A stretch of 38,132 nucleotides of DNA from Streptomyces corynorhini (GTDB lineage: Bacteria > Actinomycetota > Actinomycetes > Streptomycetales > Streptomycetaceae). A program made the position numbers and the translations under genes. The first letter of the stretch is position 1. Each line of letters starts with the position of its first letter. Positions 9,201 through 14,994 of the stretch are shown one piece after another. The stretch covers positions 1 to 38,132 of the forward strand of contig NZ_QQNA01000124.1 in assembly GCF_003346515.1 (NCBI RefSeq), in the 5' to 3' direction. Below the pieces are notes generated by a model that worked only from the letters and a program-made list of their open reading frames with translations, did not search any database and was not told where the DNA came from.

Positions 9201-9562
9201 AGCCGCTGGAGCTGTGGCGGCTGCCGCTGGGCGGCCACGAGGTGAAGGTGACGGCCCGCGACCGGGCCGGCAACACCACGGCGAAGACGGTGCGGTTCAC
9301 CATCCGTACCTCCTTCGACGACCTGGCGGCGCTGCTGCCCGCGCTGCGTGCCGACGGACTGGTGTCGGCGCAGGGGCTCCAGCGTCTGACGGTCCGGCTC
9401 GACCAGGCGCGCGAACACGCCGAGGCCGGGCGGGCCGGCCGGGCGGCCACGGTGCTGGAGTCGTTCGCCGAGTCCGCCGGTGAGGCGGCGCTGGTGCCGG
9501 ACGAGGCGGCGGGCGCCGCACTCGCCCGGGACGCGCGGGCCGTCAAGGCGGCGCTGGGCTGA
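6248..9562 (+). CDS. Secreted PQQ-dependent sugar dehydrogenase, multidomain
   Basis: An 1104-residue exported protein. A signal peptide (MRRRRPARALRR then a hydrophobic stretch, AQA near residue 36) leads into a glucose/sorbosone dehydrogenase beta-propeller at about 40-519, with motifs LDPDFATNKWVYLYYS, HVAGDVDFDADGNLYLSTGG, RGKILRITV and GLRNPF. Then come a PKD domain (about 520-611), an Ig-like region (612-722), a CBM6-like carbohydrate-binding module (about 723-838, starting MQAEHYD), two Ig-like repeats (about 840-1030) and a helical C-terminal FIMAH-type domain. It should oxidise sugars outside the membrane, with PQQ and Ca2+ inferred from the family. It overlaps the epimerase gene by 4 bases and is followed by a strong hairpin terminator, so the two genes end a transcription unit. 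Confidence 0.88.
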   Translation: MRRRRPARALRRLITGVLFLALPALGGVVAVAPAAQAHEGHEHALDWANYEKVTLTKDTGEPIDLAVLPDSRVLHTARNGDLRLTDPGSGVTKIVNHVDVYQNSEMGLQTVTLDPDFATNKWVYLYYSPPLNTPAGSAPLQLPAGQDDSYWERWEGYESLTRFKWTGDELDLSTAQEIIRIPSNRGQCCHVAGDVDFDADGNLYLSTGGNTPASGPNVNGYTPINDAPTYNPGLDERRGAGNTNDLRGKILRITVGEDGGYTVPEGNLFAPGTAKTRPEIFVMGLRNPFRMTVDRETGAVMWGDYGPDAGTADPDRGPMGYVEWQTTTKPMNSGWPFCAGDNSHPYRDFDFATLTPGPAFDCAAPVNDSRWNTGLSELPPSVPATLWYGDRDTDQPWPELTAFRGPGGPGGQAPMAGPVYHYDADNPAPGKFPEYWDGKAFFGEFSQDYVAAFTLAGPDGPVTKLENVLPNSERSANGIPPWDNPMDLEFGPDGALYVLDYGDGFFRQNPDAGLYRIDYAEGNKAPTAVIKADPTSGQAPLTVSFDATASTDPEGGELTYQWDLDGDGVFDATGPRATRGYPDNGQFQARLKVTDPQGKTGLSSRQITVGNTAPTVAITSPPDGGFFNWGDAVPYGVDIEDAEDGKNVDCAKVAWTFGLGHNQHGHPVNSGTGCSGAIVTPTDAGHGDTENVFGVLGIAYTDKGANGVPPATGDAQVILNPALMQAEHYDSAEGVTISDDATASGQRKVTSFDAGDWIAYDPVSFAGIDGVRTRASGAGTLALRWNAADAEPFATVSVPAGEGWQTVDTTLGKAPSGTGELFVTSSGGVELDSLTFLGPGVADKTPPKVSATLNPPRPNGDNGWYTGNVTLNVTATDNGTVSSRQYSVNGGTTWLSATSAVTLSAEGATTVLYRATDSGGNVSETGSLTVRIDRTGPAVTVTGLDEGAAYGDSKRPTPVVTATDAVSGGATASATLDGAPLVSGQPLELWRLPLGGHEVKVTARDRAGNTTAKTVRFTIRTSFDDLAALLPALRADGLVSAQGLQRLTVRLDQAREHAEAGRAGRAATVLESFAESAGEAALVPDEAAGAALARDARAVKAALG

Positions 9563-9577
9563 GCGAGGGCCTGAGGT

Positions 9578-9614
9578 GAGCGCTGTCCCCGCCGCGGTGG
9601 CGGGGACAGCGCTC
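9578..9614 (+). terminator. Strong hairpin terminator after the PQQ dehydrogenase
   Basis: AGCGCTGTCCCCGCC (9579-9593), a 5-base loop and its exact complement (9599-9613) form a perfect 15-bp stem, extended by one G-C pair. No T-tract follows, as is common in Streptomyces. Confidence 0.85.
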
Positions 9615-9706
9615 GCCCGGCTCTGCCCGGCCGTGCTCACCCGGCTCTGCCCGTGCTCGCCCGGGGCCTGTCCGGCTCTCCCTCGGGTCTGCCCGGATCT
9701 CCCGCC

Positions 9707-9742
9707 CAACTTTTGCCAGGGAGAACGAAAGTTGCGTACGGT
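9707..9742 (+). promoter_or_regulatory. Candidate promoter and ROK operator
   Basis: CAACTTTTG (9707-9715) and CGAAAGTTG (9726-9734) are inverted half-sites with one mismatch, 10 bases apart. TTGCCA (9713-9718) and TACGGT (9737-9742), 18 bases apart, fit a -35/-10 pair, so a protein bound here would block transcription. The core CTTTTG-N11-GAAAGTT recurs at 3740. The likely binder is the ROK protein encoded 55 bases downstream. Confidence 0.55.
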
Positions 9743-9796
9743 CGCACCATAAGTGCCTGTCACCGAGCGGGCGTTCCGGGAGCGAGGAGTGAGCCC

Positions 9797-11020
9797 GTGA
9801 GTGAGCGCGTCAGCGTTCCGTACCGCGTCCTGAGCCTGCTGCGCGACAACGGCCCGCTCTCCCGGGCCCAGCTGTCCGACCGGCTGGAGATCCCGCGCCC
9901 CCGGCTCCTGGCGGAGCTGGACCGCATGGTCGCCGCGGGCAAGGTGCTGGAGGCGGGCCCGGCCGCCTCGCGCGGCGGCCGGCGCTCCACCCTCGTCCAG
10001 CTCGATCCGGGGCTGCGGTTCGCCGCCGTCGACCTCGGCGCCAGCTCGCTCGACATCGAGATCACCGACGGCGGTCTGGAGCCGGTGGCCTCCTACTCGG
10101 AGGCGGCGGACATCCGCTCGGGCCCGGTGGCCGTGCTGGACCGGGTCAGCGAGATCCTCCACGGGCTGGCGGCCCAGGGGCACTACACGCGGCTGGACGC
10201 CATCGGTATCGGGCTGCCGGGTCCCGTCAGCTTCCGCGACGGGGTGCCCGTCTCGCCGCCGATCATGGTCGGCTGGAACCGCTATCCGGTGCGCGACACC
10301 CTCGCCAGGGAACACGGCTGTCCGGTGGTCGTCGACAACGACGTCAACGTGATGGCGCTCGGCGAGCGGCACAGCGGGGTCGCCAGGACCGTCGAGCATC
10401 TGCTCTTCGTCAAGATTGGCAGCGGCATCGGCTCGGGTATGCAGCACCACGGCCGGATCTACCGGGGCGCGGAGGGCTGCGCGGGCGACATCGGCCATAT
10501 CCAGATCGAGGCCGGAGGACCGGTCTGCACCTGCGGCAACACCGGCTGCCTGGAGGCGTACTTCGGCGGGGTCGCGCTGGCCAGGGACGCCACCGCCGCC
10601 GCCCGTTCGGGACAGTCGCCCGCGCTGGCCGAGCGGCTGGCCGAACGGGGGACGCTGAGCGCCGTGGACGTCGCGGAGTGCGCGACGTCGGGCGACACCG
10701 CCTGCGTCACCCTCATCCGCGACGGCGGCCACCGGGTCGGACAGGTCCTCGCCACCCTGGTCAGCTTCATGAACCCCTCGATGATCGTGATCGGCGGCGG
10801 TCTCACCGGGCTGGGCTACGTCCTGCTCTCCGAGATCCGCAGCGTCGTCTACAAGCGGTCCCTGCCGCTGGCCACCGGCAACCTCCCGATCGTCATGTCC
10901 GAACTCGGTCCCCGCGCGGGCGTGGTCGGGGCCGCGCTGCTGGCCAGCGAGCTGAGCTACGGCGGGCAGCCGGGACAGCCGCGGGACCCGGTGGCACCGG
11001 CCGCGTCCGGCCACCTCTGA
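9797..11020 (+). CDS. ROK family transcriptional regulator
   Basis: About 407 residues from GTG 9797, chosen because GAGGAG lies 7 bases upstream; the longer frame from 9653 has no such site and would run through the promoter. An N-terminal winged helix-turn-helix (RVLSLLRDNGPLSRAQLSDR, residues about 8-70) is followed by an actin/hexokinase-like ROK domain with AAVDLGASS, GIGLPGP, VDNDVNVMALGE and the zinc signature CTCGNTGCLEAY. ROK regulators of this build repress sugar genes and release DNA on binding a sugar or sugar phosphate. Its position after the hydrolase/dehydrogenase block, and the shared operator-like motif here and at 3740, suggest local control and autoregulation. The ligand is unknown. 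Confidence 0.88.
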   Translation: MSERVSVPYRVLSLLRDNGPLSRAQLSDRLEIPRPRLLAELDRMVAAGKVLEAGPAASRGGRRSTLVQLDPGLRFAAVDLGASSLDIEITDGGLEPVASYSEAADIRSGPVAVLDRVSEILHGLAAQGHYTRLDAIGIGLPGPVSFRDGVPVSPPIMVGWNRYPVRDTLAREHGCPVVVDNDVNVMALGERHSGVARTVEHLLFVKIGSGIGSGMQHHGRIYRGAEGCAGDIGHIQIEAGGPVCTCGNTGCLEAYFGGVALARDATAAARSGQSPALAERLAERGTLSAVDVAECATSGDTACVTLIRDGGHRVGQVLATLVSFMNPSMIVIGGGLTGLGYVLLSEIRSVVYKRSLPLATGNLPIVMSELGPRAGVVGAALLASELSYGGQPGQPRDPVAPAASGHL

Positions 11021-11111
11021 GCGGGTCAGGCGCGCGGGGCGGCCGTGTCGTAGGACGGGTGGCGGCTCGCCCCAGGGGGCACGAGGGGCACCTCACGCAC
11101 GCGCCGGTCCG

Positions 11112-11640
11112 GTCGGCGGTACGCCCTGGTGGTGGGTGGTCGCGACGGTCCTCGTGGCGCTCGCCGTGGCCGTCGCCGTCACCCGGCGCCACGAGCTGGT
11201 CGCCGCCGTCCGGCTGATCCGTGAGGTCCGGCCGTACCGCCTGGTGGCGGGCGGCCGGGTGCGAGGCGGCCCCCCTGCTCTGTCTCGCGGCGCTCCAGCG
11301 CCGACTGCTGCGCGCCGGGGGCGTATGGATACGGCTGCGCGCCATGGCCGCGCTCGTGCCGGCGGGCAACGCCATCGCGGGCGCGCTGCCCGGCGGAGCC
11401 GCGTTCGCCGCCGCGTGGGTCTTCCGGCGGCTGCGCCGCAGGGGCGTCGGCGGCGCGGTCGGGCTGAGCACGGAGCAGGCGATCGCCGTCACGCTCCTGT
11501 ACCGGGTGGTGAGTTACTGGGCGCTCCAGCCGGTCGGCTGGGCGTGCGGGCTGGGGCTGGCGCTGGCCGACCGGCGAGGCGGCGGGACGGCGGGACGGGC
11601 GGCGCCCCAGGCGCCTCCAGCACCCCAGGAACCCCCGGCG
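11112..11640 (+). pseudogene. Decayed lysylphosphatidylglycerol synthase-type membrane protein
   Basis: Two frames together recall the LPG_synthase_TM (UPF0104-like) family. Near 11127-11250 one frame gives WWVVATVLVALAVAV then RHELVAAVRLIREVRPYRL. After a frameshift near 11255 another frame gives LLCLAALQRRLLRAGGV, AGNAIAGALPGGAAFAAAWV and RRLRRRGV. This runs straight into the family's C-terminal block, LYRVVSYWALQPVGW, with the usual roughly 150-200 residues between missing. So there is at least one frameshift plus an internal deletion, and the frame then continues into unrelated sequence without its own stop. The gene would have encoded an integral membrane protein with many helices. Confidence 0.75.
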
Positions 11641-11947
11641 TCCCCGGGAGTCCCGGCGCGACGGGGATCTCCGGGGCGTCACCCCCGTAACGCCCGCACG
11701 ACCGGCACCCCAAGGGAGAAAGGCGGTCATATCCGCCTCAAGATGCTCAAAGCGTCGCGCTATGACTACTCTTTACTCGGTGGCTCGATCAGACAACAGG
11801 ATCGCGATCGTCGCACGCGACATGCCGGACCGGTGAGCACTCCCGCTCCGGCGCCTCCGGGCCGCCGCTTGACCGGCCCACCCGGCCGCCGTCGACGCCT
11901 CCGGGCCCGAGCCGGGGCCCTCCTCCCACAGGAAGAGGAATCGAAAC
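11641..11947. other. Spacer before the fasciclin gene
   Basis: No gene seen. It contains a short inverted repeat GGCGG-N6-CCGCC at 11722-11737 and an AT-richer patch (11755-11785) that may hold the promoter of the fasciclin gene; I could not fix -35/-10 boxes. Confidence 0.4.
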
Positions 11948-12604
11948 ATGAAGCCCAACCGCATCCGCACCACCGTCGTCGCCGTAGCCGTGGCGGCAGC
12001 GCTCCCGGTCTCCCTGGGCGCCATGGCGCCTCAGGCGCTCGCGGCCACTCCGACCCCCAGCACTCCGTCCAGCACCGGCGCCAGCACCTCGCCCTCGCCG
12101 TCGTCCAGCGAGTCGACGTCGCCCGGCGCGGCCGTACCGTTCGGCCCCGACTGCTCCTCGGTGCCGAAGACGGGCAGCGGAAGCCTGAAGGAGATGGCGA
12201 AGGAGAAGGTGGCCACCGCCGCTTCGCACAATCCGCAACTGGCCACCCTGGTCACCGCGCTGAAGAAGGCCGGGCTGACCGACACGCTCAACTCGTCCAA
12301 GCACCTCACCGTCTTCGCGCCGACCAACGCGGCGTTCGAGAAGGTCCCCAAGGCCCAGCTCGCCAAGTTGCTGGCCGACAAGGCGGAGCTGGCCAAGGTC
12401 CTCAAGTACCACGTGGTGGACAAGACGGTCACCCCCGACGAGCTGCCGAAGGGCACCTTCAAGACCCTGGAGGGCACCGACCTCACCACCTCGGGCTCCG
12501 GCTCGACGTTCAAGGTCAACGACACCGCCGACATCGTCTGCGGCAACATCAAGACGGAGAACGCCACGGTGTACCTGGTCGACTCGGTGCTGATGCCGAA
12601 GTAG
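11948..12604 (+). CDS. Secreted fasciclin (FAS1) domain protein
   Basis: A 218-residue exported protein. ATG 11948 is preceded by a GGAAGAGGAA-type site. The signal peptide (MKPNRIRTTVVAVAVAAALP, cleavage near AQALA at about 35) is followed by a Ser/Thr/Pro-rich spacer (about 36-65), then one FAS1 domain at about 78-217 with its two conserved boxes: LTVFAPTNAAFEKVP and the YHVV motif (LKYHVVDKTV), ending in TVYLVDSVLMPK. FAS1 domains mediate adhesion to matrix or partner proteins. It has its own terminator and no obvious operon partner. Length and layout match the single-domain fasciclin proteins common in Streptomyces. Confidence 0.9.
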   Translation: MKPNRIRTTVVAVAVAAALPVSLGAMAPQALAATPTPSTPSSTGASTSPSPSSSESTSPGAAVPFGPDCSSVPKTGSGSLKEMAKEKVATAASHNPQLATLVTALKKAGLTDTLNSSKHLTVFAPTNAAFEKVPKAQLAKLLADKAELAKVLKYHVVDKTVTPDELPKGTFKTLEGTDLTTSGSGSTFKVNDTADIVCGNIKTENATVYLVDSVLMPK

Positions 12605-12642
12605 TCCGGGACCGCACCGGCCCGACCCGACCGCCCGCCGAC

Positions 12643-12688
12643 CGCCGCCCGTACCACGGGATCCCACGGATCCCCGGTACGGGCGGCG
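12643..12688 (+). terminator. Hairpin terminator after the fasciclin gene
   Basis: CGCCGCCCGTACC (12643-12655) pairs perfectly with GGTACGGGCGGCG (12676-12688) around a 20-base loop; 13 bp, GC-rich, no T-tract. Confidence 0.8.
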
Positions 12689-12798
12689 CGCTCGTTCCCG
12701 TTTCCCGGCAGCACCCGGAAAGACGGAAAAAGACTTATTCGATTTCCGCGCATGACCCCCTTCACGACGGGCAGACGGCTGCTCGGAGGTTGATAACA

Positions 12799-12969
12799 AT
12801 GGTTCCCCTGATAGTCGTTCTTCTGCTCGCCCTGCTCCTCTTCGGTGTGGGCTTCGCCATCAAGGCGCTCTGGTGGATCGCCGTGATCGTGCTGGTCGTA
12901 TGGCTGCTGGGCTTCGTGGTGCGCCCCGCCGCCAGCGGCGGAAAGCGCGGCCGGTGGTACCGGTGGTAG
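12799..12969 (+). CDS. Small hydrophobic membrane protein (56 aa)
   Basis: The ATG at 12799 has GGAGG at 12785-12789. The peptide is two hydrophobic stretches (MVPLIVVLLLALLLFGVGFA and, after IKALWW, IAVIVLVVWLLGFVV) ending in a basic, aromatic tail (GGKRGRWYRW). It is far too hydrophobic and well punctuated to be a shadow, and similar short 'hydrophobic protein' genes are common in Streptomyces. It is predicted to be an inner-membrane hairpin. Its function is unknown; relatives are often linked to stress responses, which is inference only. It is flanked on both sides by terminator hairpins, so it is probably transcribed alone. Confidence 0.85.
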   Translation: MVPLIVVLLLALLLFGVGFAIKALWWIAVIVLVVWLLGFVVRPAASGGKRGRWYRW

Positions 12970-13031
12970 AGAGACGGACGAAAAGAAAGCACTGAACGGC
13001 GCATATCCACGCGCACGGAAAAGAAGTGGCA

Positions 13032-13060
13032 GAGGCCCGGACGCACACCGTCCGGGCCTC
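13032..13060 (+). terminator. Hairpin terminator after the small membrane protein
   Basis: GAGGCCCGGACG, loop CACAC, CGTCCGGGCCTC: a perfect 12-bp stem 62 bases after the stop codon. Confidence 0.85.
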
Positions 13061-13372
13061 GCCGCGCGCATGGCCGCATAAGCATGCCCCCTCACGGATA
13101 GTTTCCCCATGGCAAAGATGCGCGAATTCCCCGGGATCCGCGCCGTCCGCGCGGCGACCCCGGCACCCCCGGCCCACGAGCCGCGCCCCGCCGGGCCGGG
13201 GACGCGGGGGCGCCTCCACCCTGAGCTGCACTTGTCACGGTCAGCGATGTTGTGCGTACATTGAGTGGCGTACGACTCCGAGGGATGGCGGGGGTGGTCA
13301 GCCGTGGGGGATGTGTCAGGTTCCGTACTCAACAGGTCGACGCAGTCGGTGAGCGCGGCGCGGGAGGACCCG
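13061..13372 (+). promoter_or_regulatory. Upstream region and candidate promoter of the LuxR-like gene
   Basis: Apart from the promoter no feature is visible in this 312-base stretch. TTGTCA (13232-13237) and TACATT (13257-13262) could be -35/-10 boxes, although the 19-base spacer is long. A start near 13269 would give a leader of about 100 bases and exclude the earliest GTG (13265) as the initiation codon. Confidence 0.35.
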
Positions 13373-14107
13373 GTGGACGCGCCGCATCCGCCGGGCCGGC
13401 CCATCCGGGGCGTACCGGAGGTGACGGCGGCGCTGACCGCGCTGGTCCGCTCGGCGCGCCGGGAGATGCTGATCTTCGACGATCCGGGCAGCTGTCCTGG
13501 CGAGTGCGTCCCGGACGAGTTCGCCGAGTTCGCCGGCGCCTGTGTACGGGCGGCGGGTGACCACGTGTGGCTGGAGAGCGGGACCGGTTCCACCGTCGCG
13601 ACGGGCGGCAGGGGCCGACGGCGGCGGCGCTCCCCCTCGGTGGGCGTGCGCAGGATCGTCCCGCGGCACGGACCGGCGGCGCTGCCGTACTCCGTCCCCC
13701 GGCAACTGCCCGGCAGGGCGCGGCAGACCGAGTCCATCCCGTTCAAGATGATTCTGGTCGACCGCTCCGTCGCGGCGGTCCCGCTCGATCTCCAACTCCA
13801 CTACCACGGGCTGCTGTTGATCCGTGATCCCGTGGTCGTCCAGGCCCTGGTGCGCACCCACGAGACCTGGTGGGAGACGGGCGAGGACCTTCCGGCTGCC
13901 GGGCCGCGCGCCCCGGGCGGCCTGACCACGCGGTTACGGCCGGTGCTGGAGGCCATGGTGGCCGGGCTCACCGACGAGGCGGCGGCGACACGGCTGGGCA
14001 TGTCCGGCCGCACCTACAGCCGCCGGGTGGGCGAGGTGCTCGCGGTCCTCGGCACGACGAGCCGCTTCCGGGCGGGTGCGGAAGCGGCTCGGCGCGGCTG
14101 GATCTGA
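13373..14107 (+). CDS. LuxR-family (HTH) transcriptional regulator
   Basis: I place the start at GTG 13373 (244 residues) because GGAGG at 13363-13367 is ideally spaced; the frame is open back to 13265 but those starts lack a ribosome site. The N-terminal part (EVTAALTALVRSARREMLIF) resembles the TrmB/phospholipase-D-like effector region of many Streptomyces regulators. The C-terminal 60 residues carry a LuxR-type helix-turn-helix (GLTDEAAATRLGMSGRTYSR, RRVGEVLAVLGTTSRF). The middle has a run of arginines (GRGRRRRRS). It is convergent with the ABC operon. The target is unknown. Confidence 0.75.
   Translation: MDAPHPPGRPIRGVPEVTAALTALVRSARREMLIFDDPGSCPGECVPDEFAEFAGACVRAAGDHVWLESGTGSTVATGGRGRRRRRSPSVGVRRIVPRHGPAALPYSVPRQLPGRARQTESIPFKMILVDRSVAAVPLDLQLHYHGLLLIRDPVVVQALVRTHETWWETGEDLPAAGPRAPGGLTTRLRPVLEAMVAGLTDEAAATRLGMSGRTYSRRVGEVLAVLGTTSRFRAGAEAARRGWI
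14059..14090. terminator. Hairpin overlapping the end of the regulator gene
   Basis: GAGCCGCTTCC (14059-14069) and GGAAGCGGCTC (14080-14090) form a perfect 11-bp stem with a 10-base loop inside the last codons of the LuxR-like gene. It is symmetric, so it may end transcription of both that gene and the convergent ABC operon (stop at 14137). Confidence 0.6.
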
Positions 14108-14136
14108 GCGGGCCCACGCCCTGCGGCGCGCTCGTC

Positions 14137-14994
14137 CTACGACACGATGTCCTTGCGGGAGAAGCCCCGGAAGGCCAGGGCGAACAGCACCACGGCGTAC
14201 GTGACCGAGACGGCCGCGCCCTTCACCATGCCGCCCCACTCCAGCTGCGGCTGCAGCGCGTCCGCCCACGCGAACTGCCAGTGCGCGGGCAGGAATTCAC
14301 GCCAGGAGCCGAGCGCCGTCACGGCGTCGAGCACATTGCCGACGATCGTCAGCCCGACCGCGCCGCCGACCGCGCCCAGCGGGGCGTCCGTCCTGGTCGA
14401 CAGCCAGAAGGCGAGCGCGGCGGTGACCAGTTGGGAGACGAAGATGAACGCGACGACCAGCGCGAGCCTCGGCAGCGCCTCGGACGCGGGCAGCGAACCG
14501 CCCGTCGGCAGCTCCAGCGGCCCCCAGCCGTAGGCGGCGGTACCGGCGACCAGCCCCACCAGGGGCAGCAGGACCATCGCCGCCGCGCTCATGCCGAGCG
14601 CCACCGCCAGCTTGCTCCACAGCAGCCGCGCGCGGGGCACGGGAGCGGCGAGAAGGTAGCGCAGGGAGGACCAGCTCGCTTCGGAGGCGACCGTGTCCCC
14701 GAAGAACAGCGCGACGGGCACCACCAGCAGAAAACCGGCCGAGACGAACAGGCAGGTGGCCGCGAAGTTGGCGCCGGAGGCCGTGGCCGTGTCCATCAGG
14801 GTCACCCGGCCGCTCGCGGAGCCGCCCGGTGTGCCGCCGACGGCGAACGCCACGATCAGCACGAAAGGCAGCGCGGCCAGCATGATCCCCATCGCCAGCG
14901 TCCGCCTGCGGCGCAGCTGGCGCAGCGCCTCGACCCGCAGCGGCAGGGTGCGCCCGGCCCGGTAGCCGGGGGCCGTTTCGGTCAGCGCGCTCAT
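14137..14994 (-). CDS. ABC-2 type transporter permease
   Basis: A 285-residue membrane protein with about six hydrophobic segments (first at TLAMGIMLAALPFVLIVAFA; last at AVSVTYAVVLFALAF) and a cytoplasmic basic N-terminus (LRVEALRQLRRRRT). The layout is that of ABC-2 type exporter permeases. Its ATG overlaps the TGA of the upstream gene (ATGA), so translation is coupled to the fused hydrolase/ATPase, which is its obvious partner. Together they would form an exporter of unknown substrate. It ends with KDIVS. Confidence 0.88.
   Translation of the reverse strand: MSALTETAPGYRAGRTLPLRVEALRQLRRRRTLAMGIMLAALPFVLIVAFAVGGTPGGSASGRVTLMDTATASGANFAATCLFVSAGFLLVVPVALFFGDTVASEASWSSLRYLLAAPVPRARLLWSKLAVALGMSAAAMVLLPLVGLVAGTAAYGWGPLELPTGGSLPASEALPRLALVVAFIFVSQLVTAALAFWLSTRTDAPLGAVGGAVGLTIVGNVLDAVTALGSWREFLPAHWQFAWADALQPQLEWGGMVKGAAVSVTYAVVLFALAFRGFSRKDIVS

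Noticed and set aside
12031..13746. 571-codon minus-strand frame across the fasciclin and small membrane protein genes
   Set aside because: It runs through three terminator hairpins and antisense to clear genes; composition is shadow-like.
11044..14146. 14-base inverted match CGTGTCGTAGGACG / CGTCCTACGACACG about 3 kb apart
   Set aside because: A few matches of this length are expected by chance in 38 kb of high-GC DNA, and neither copy borders a mobile element.
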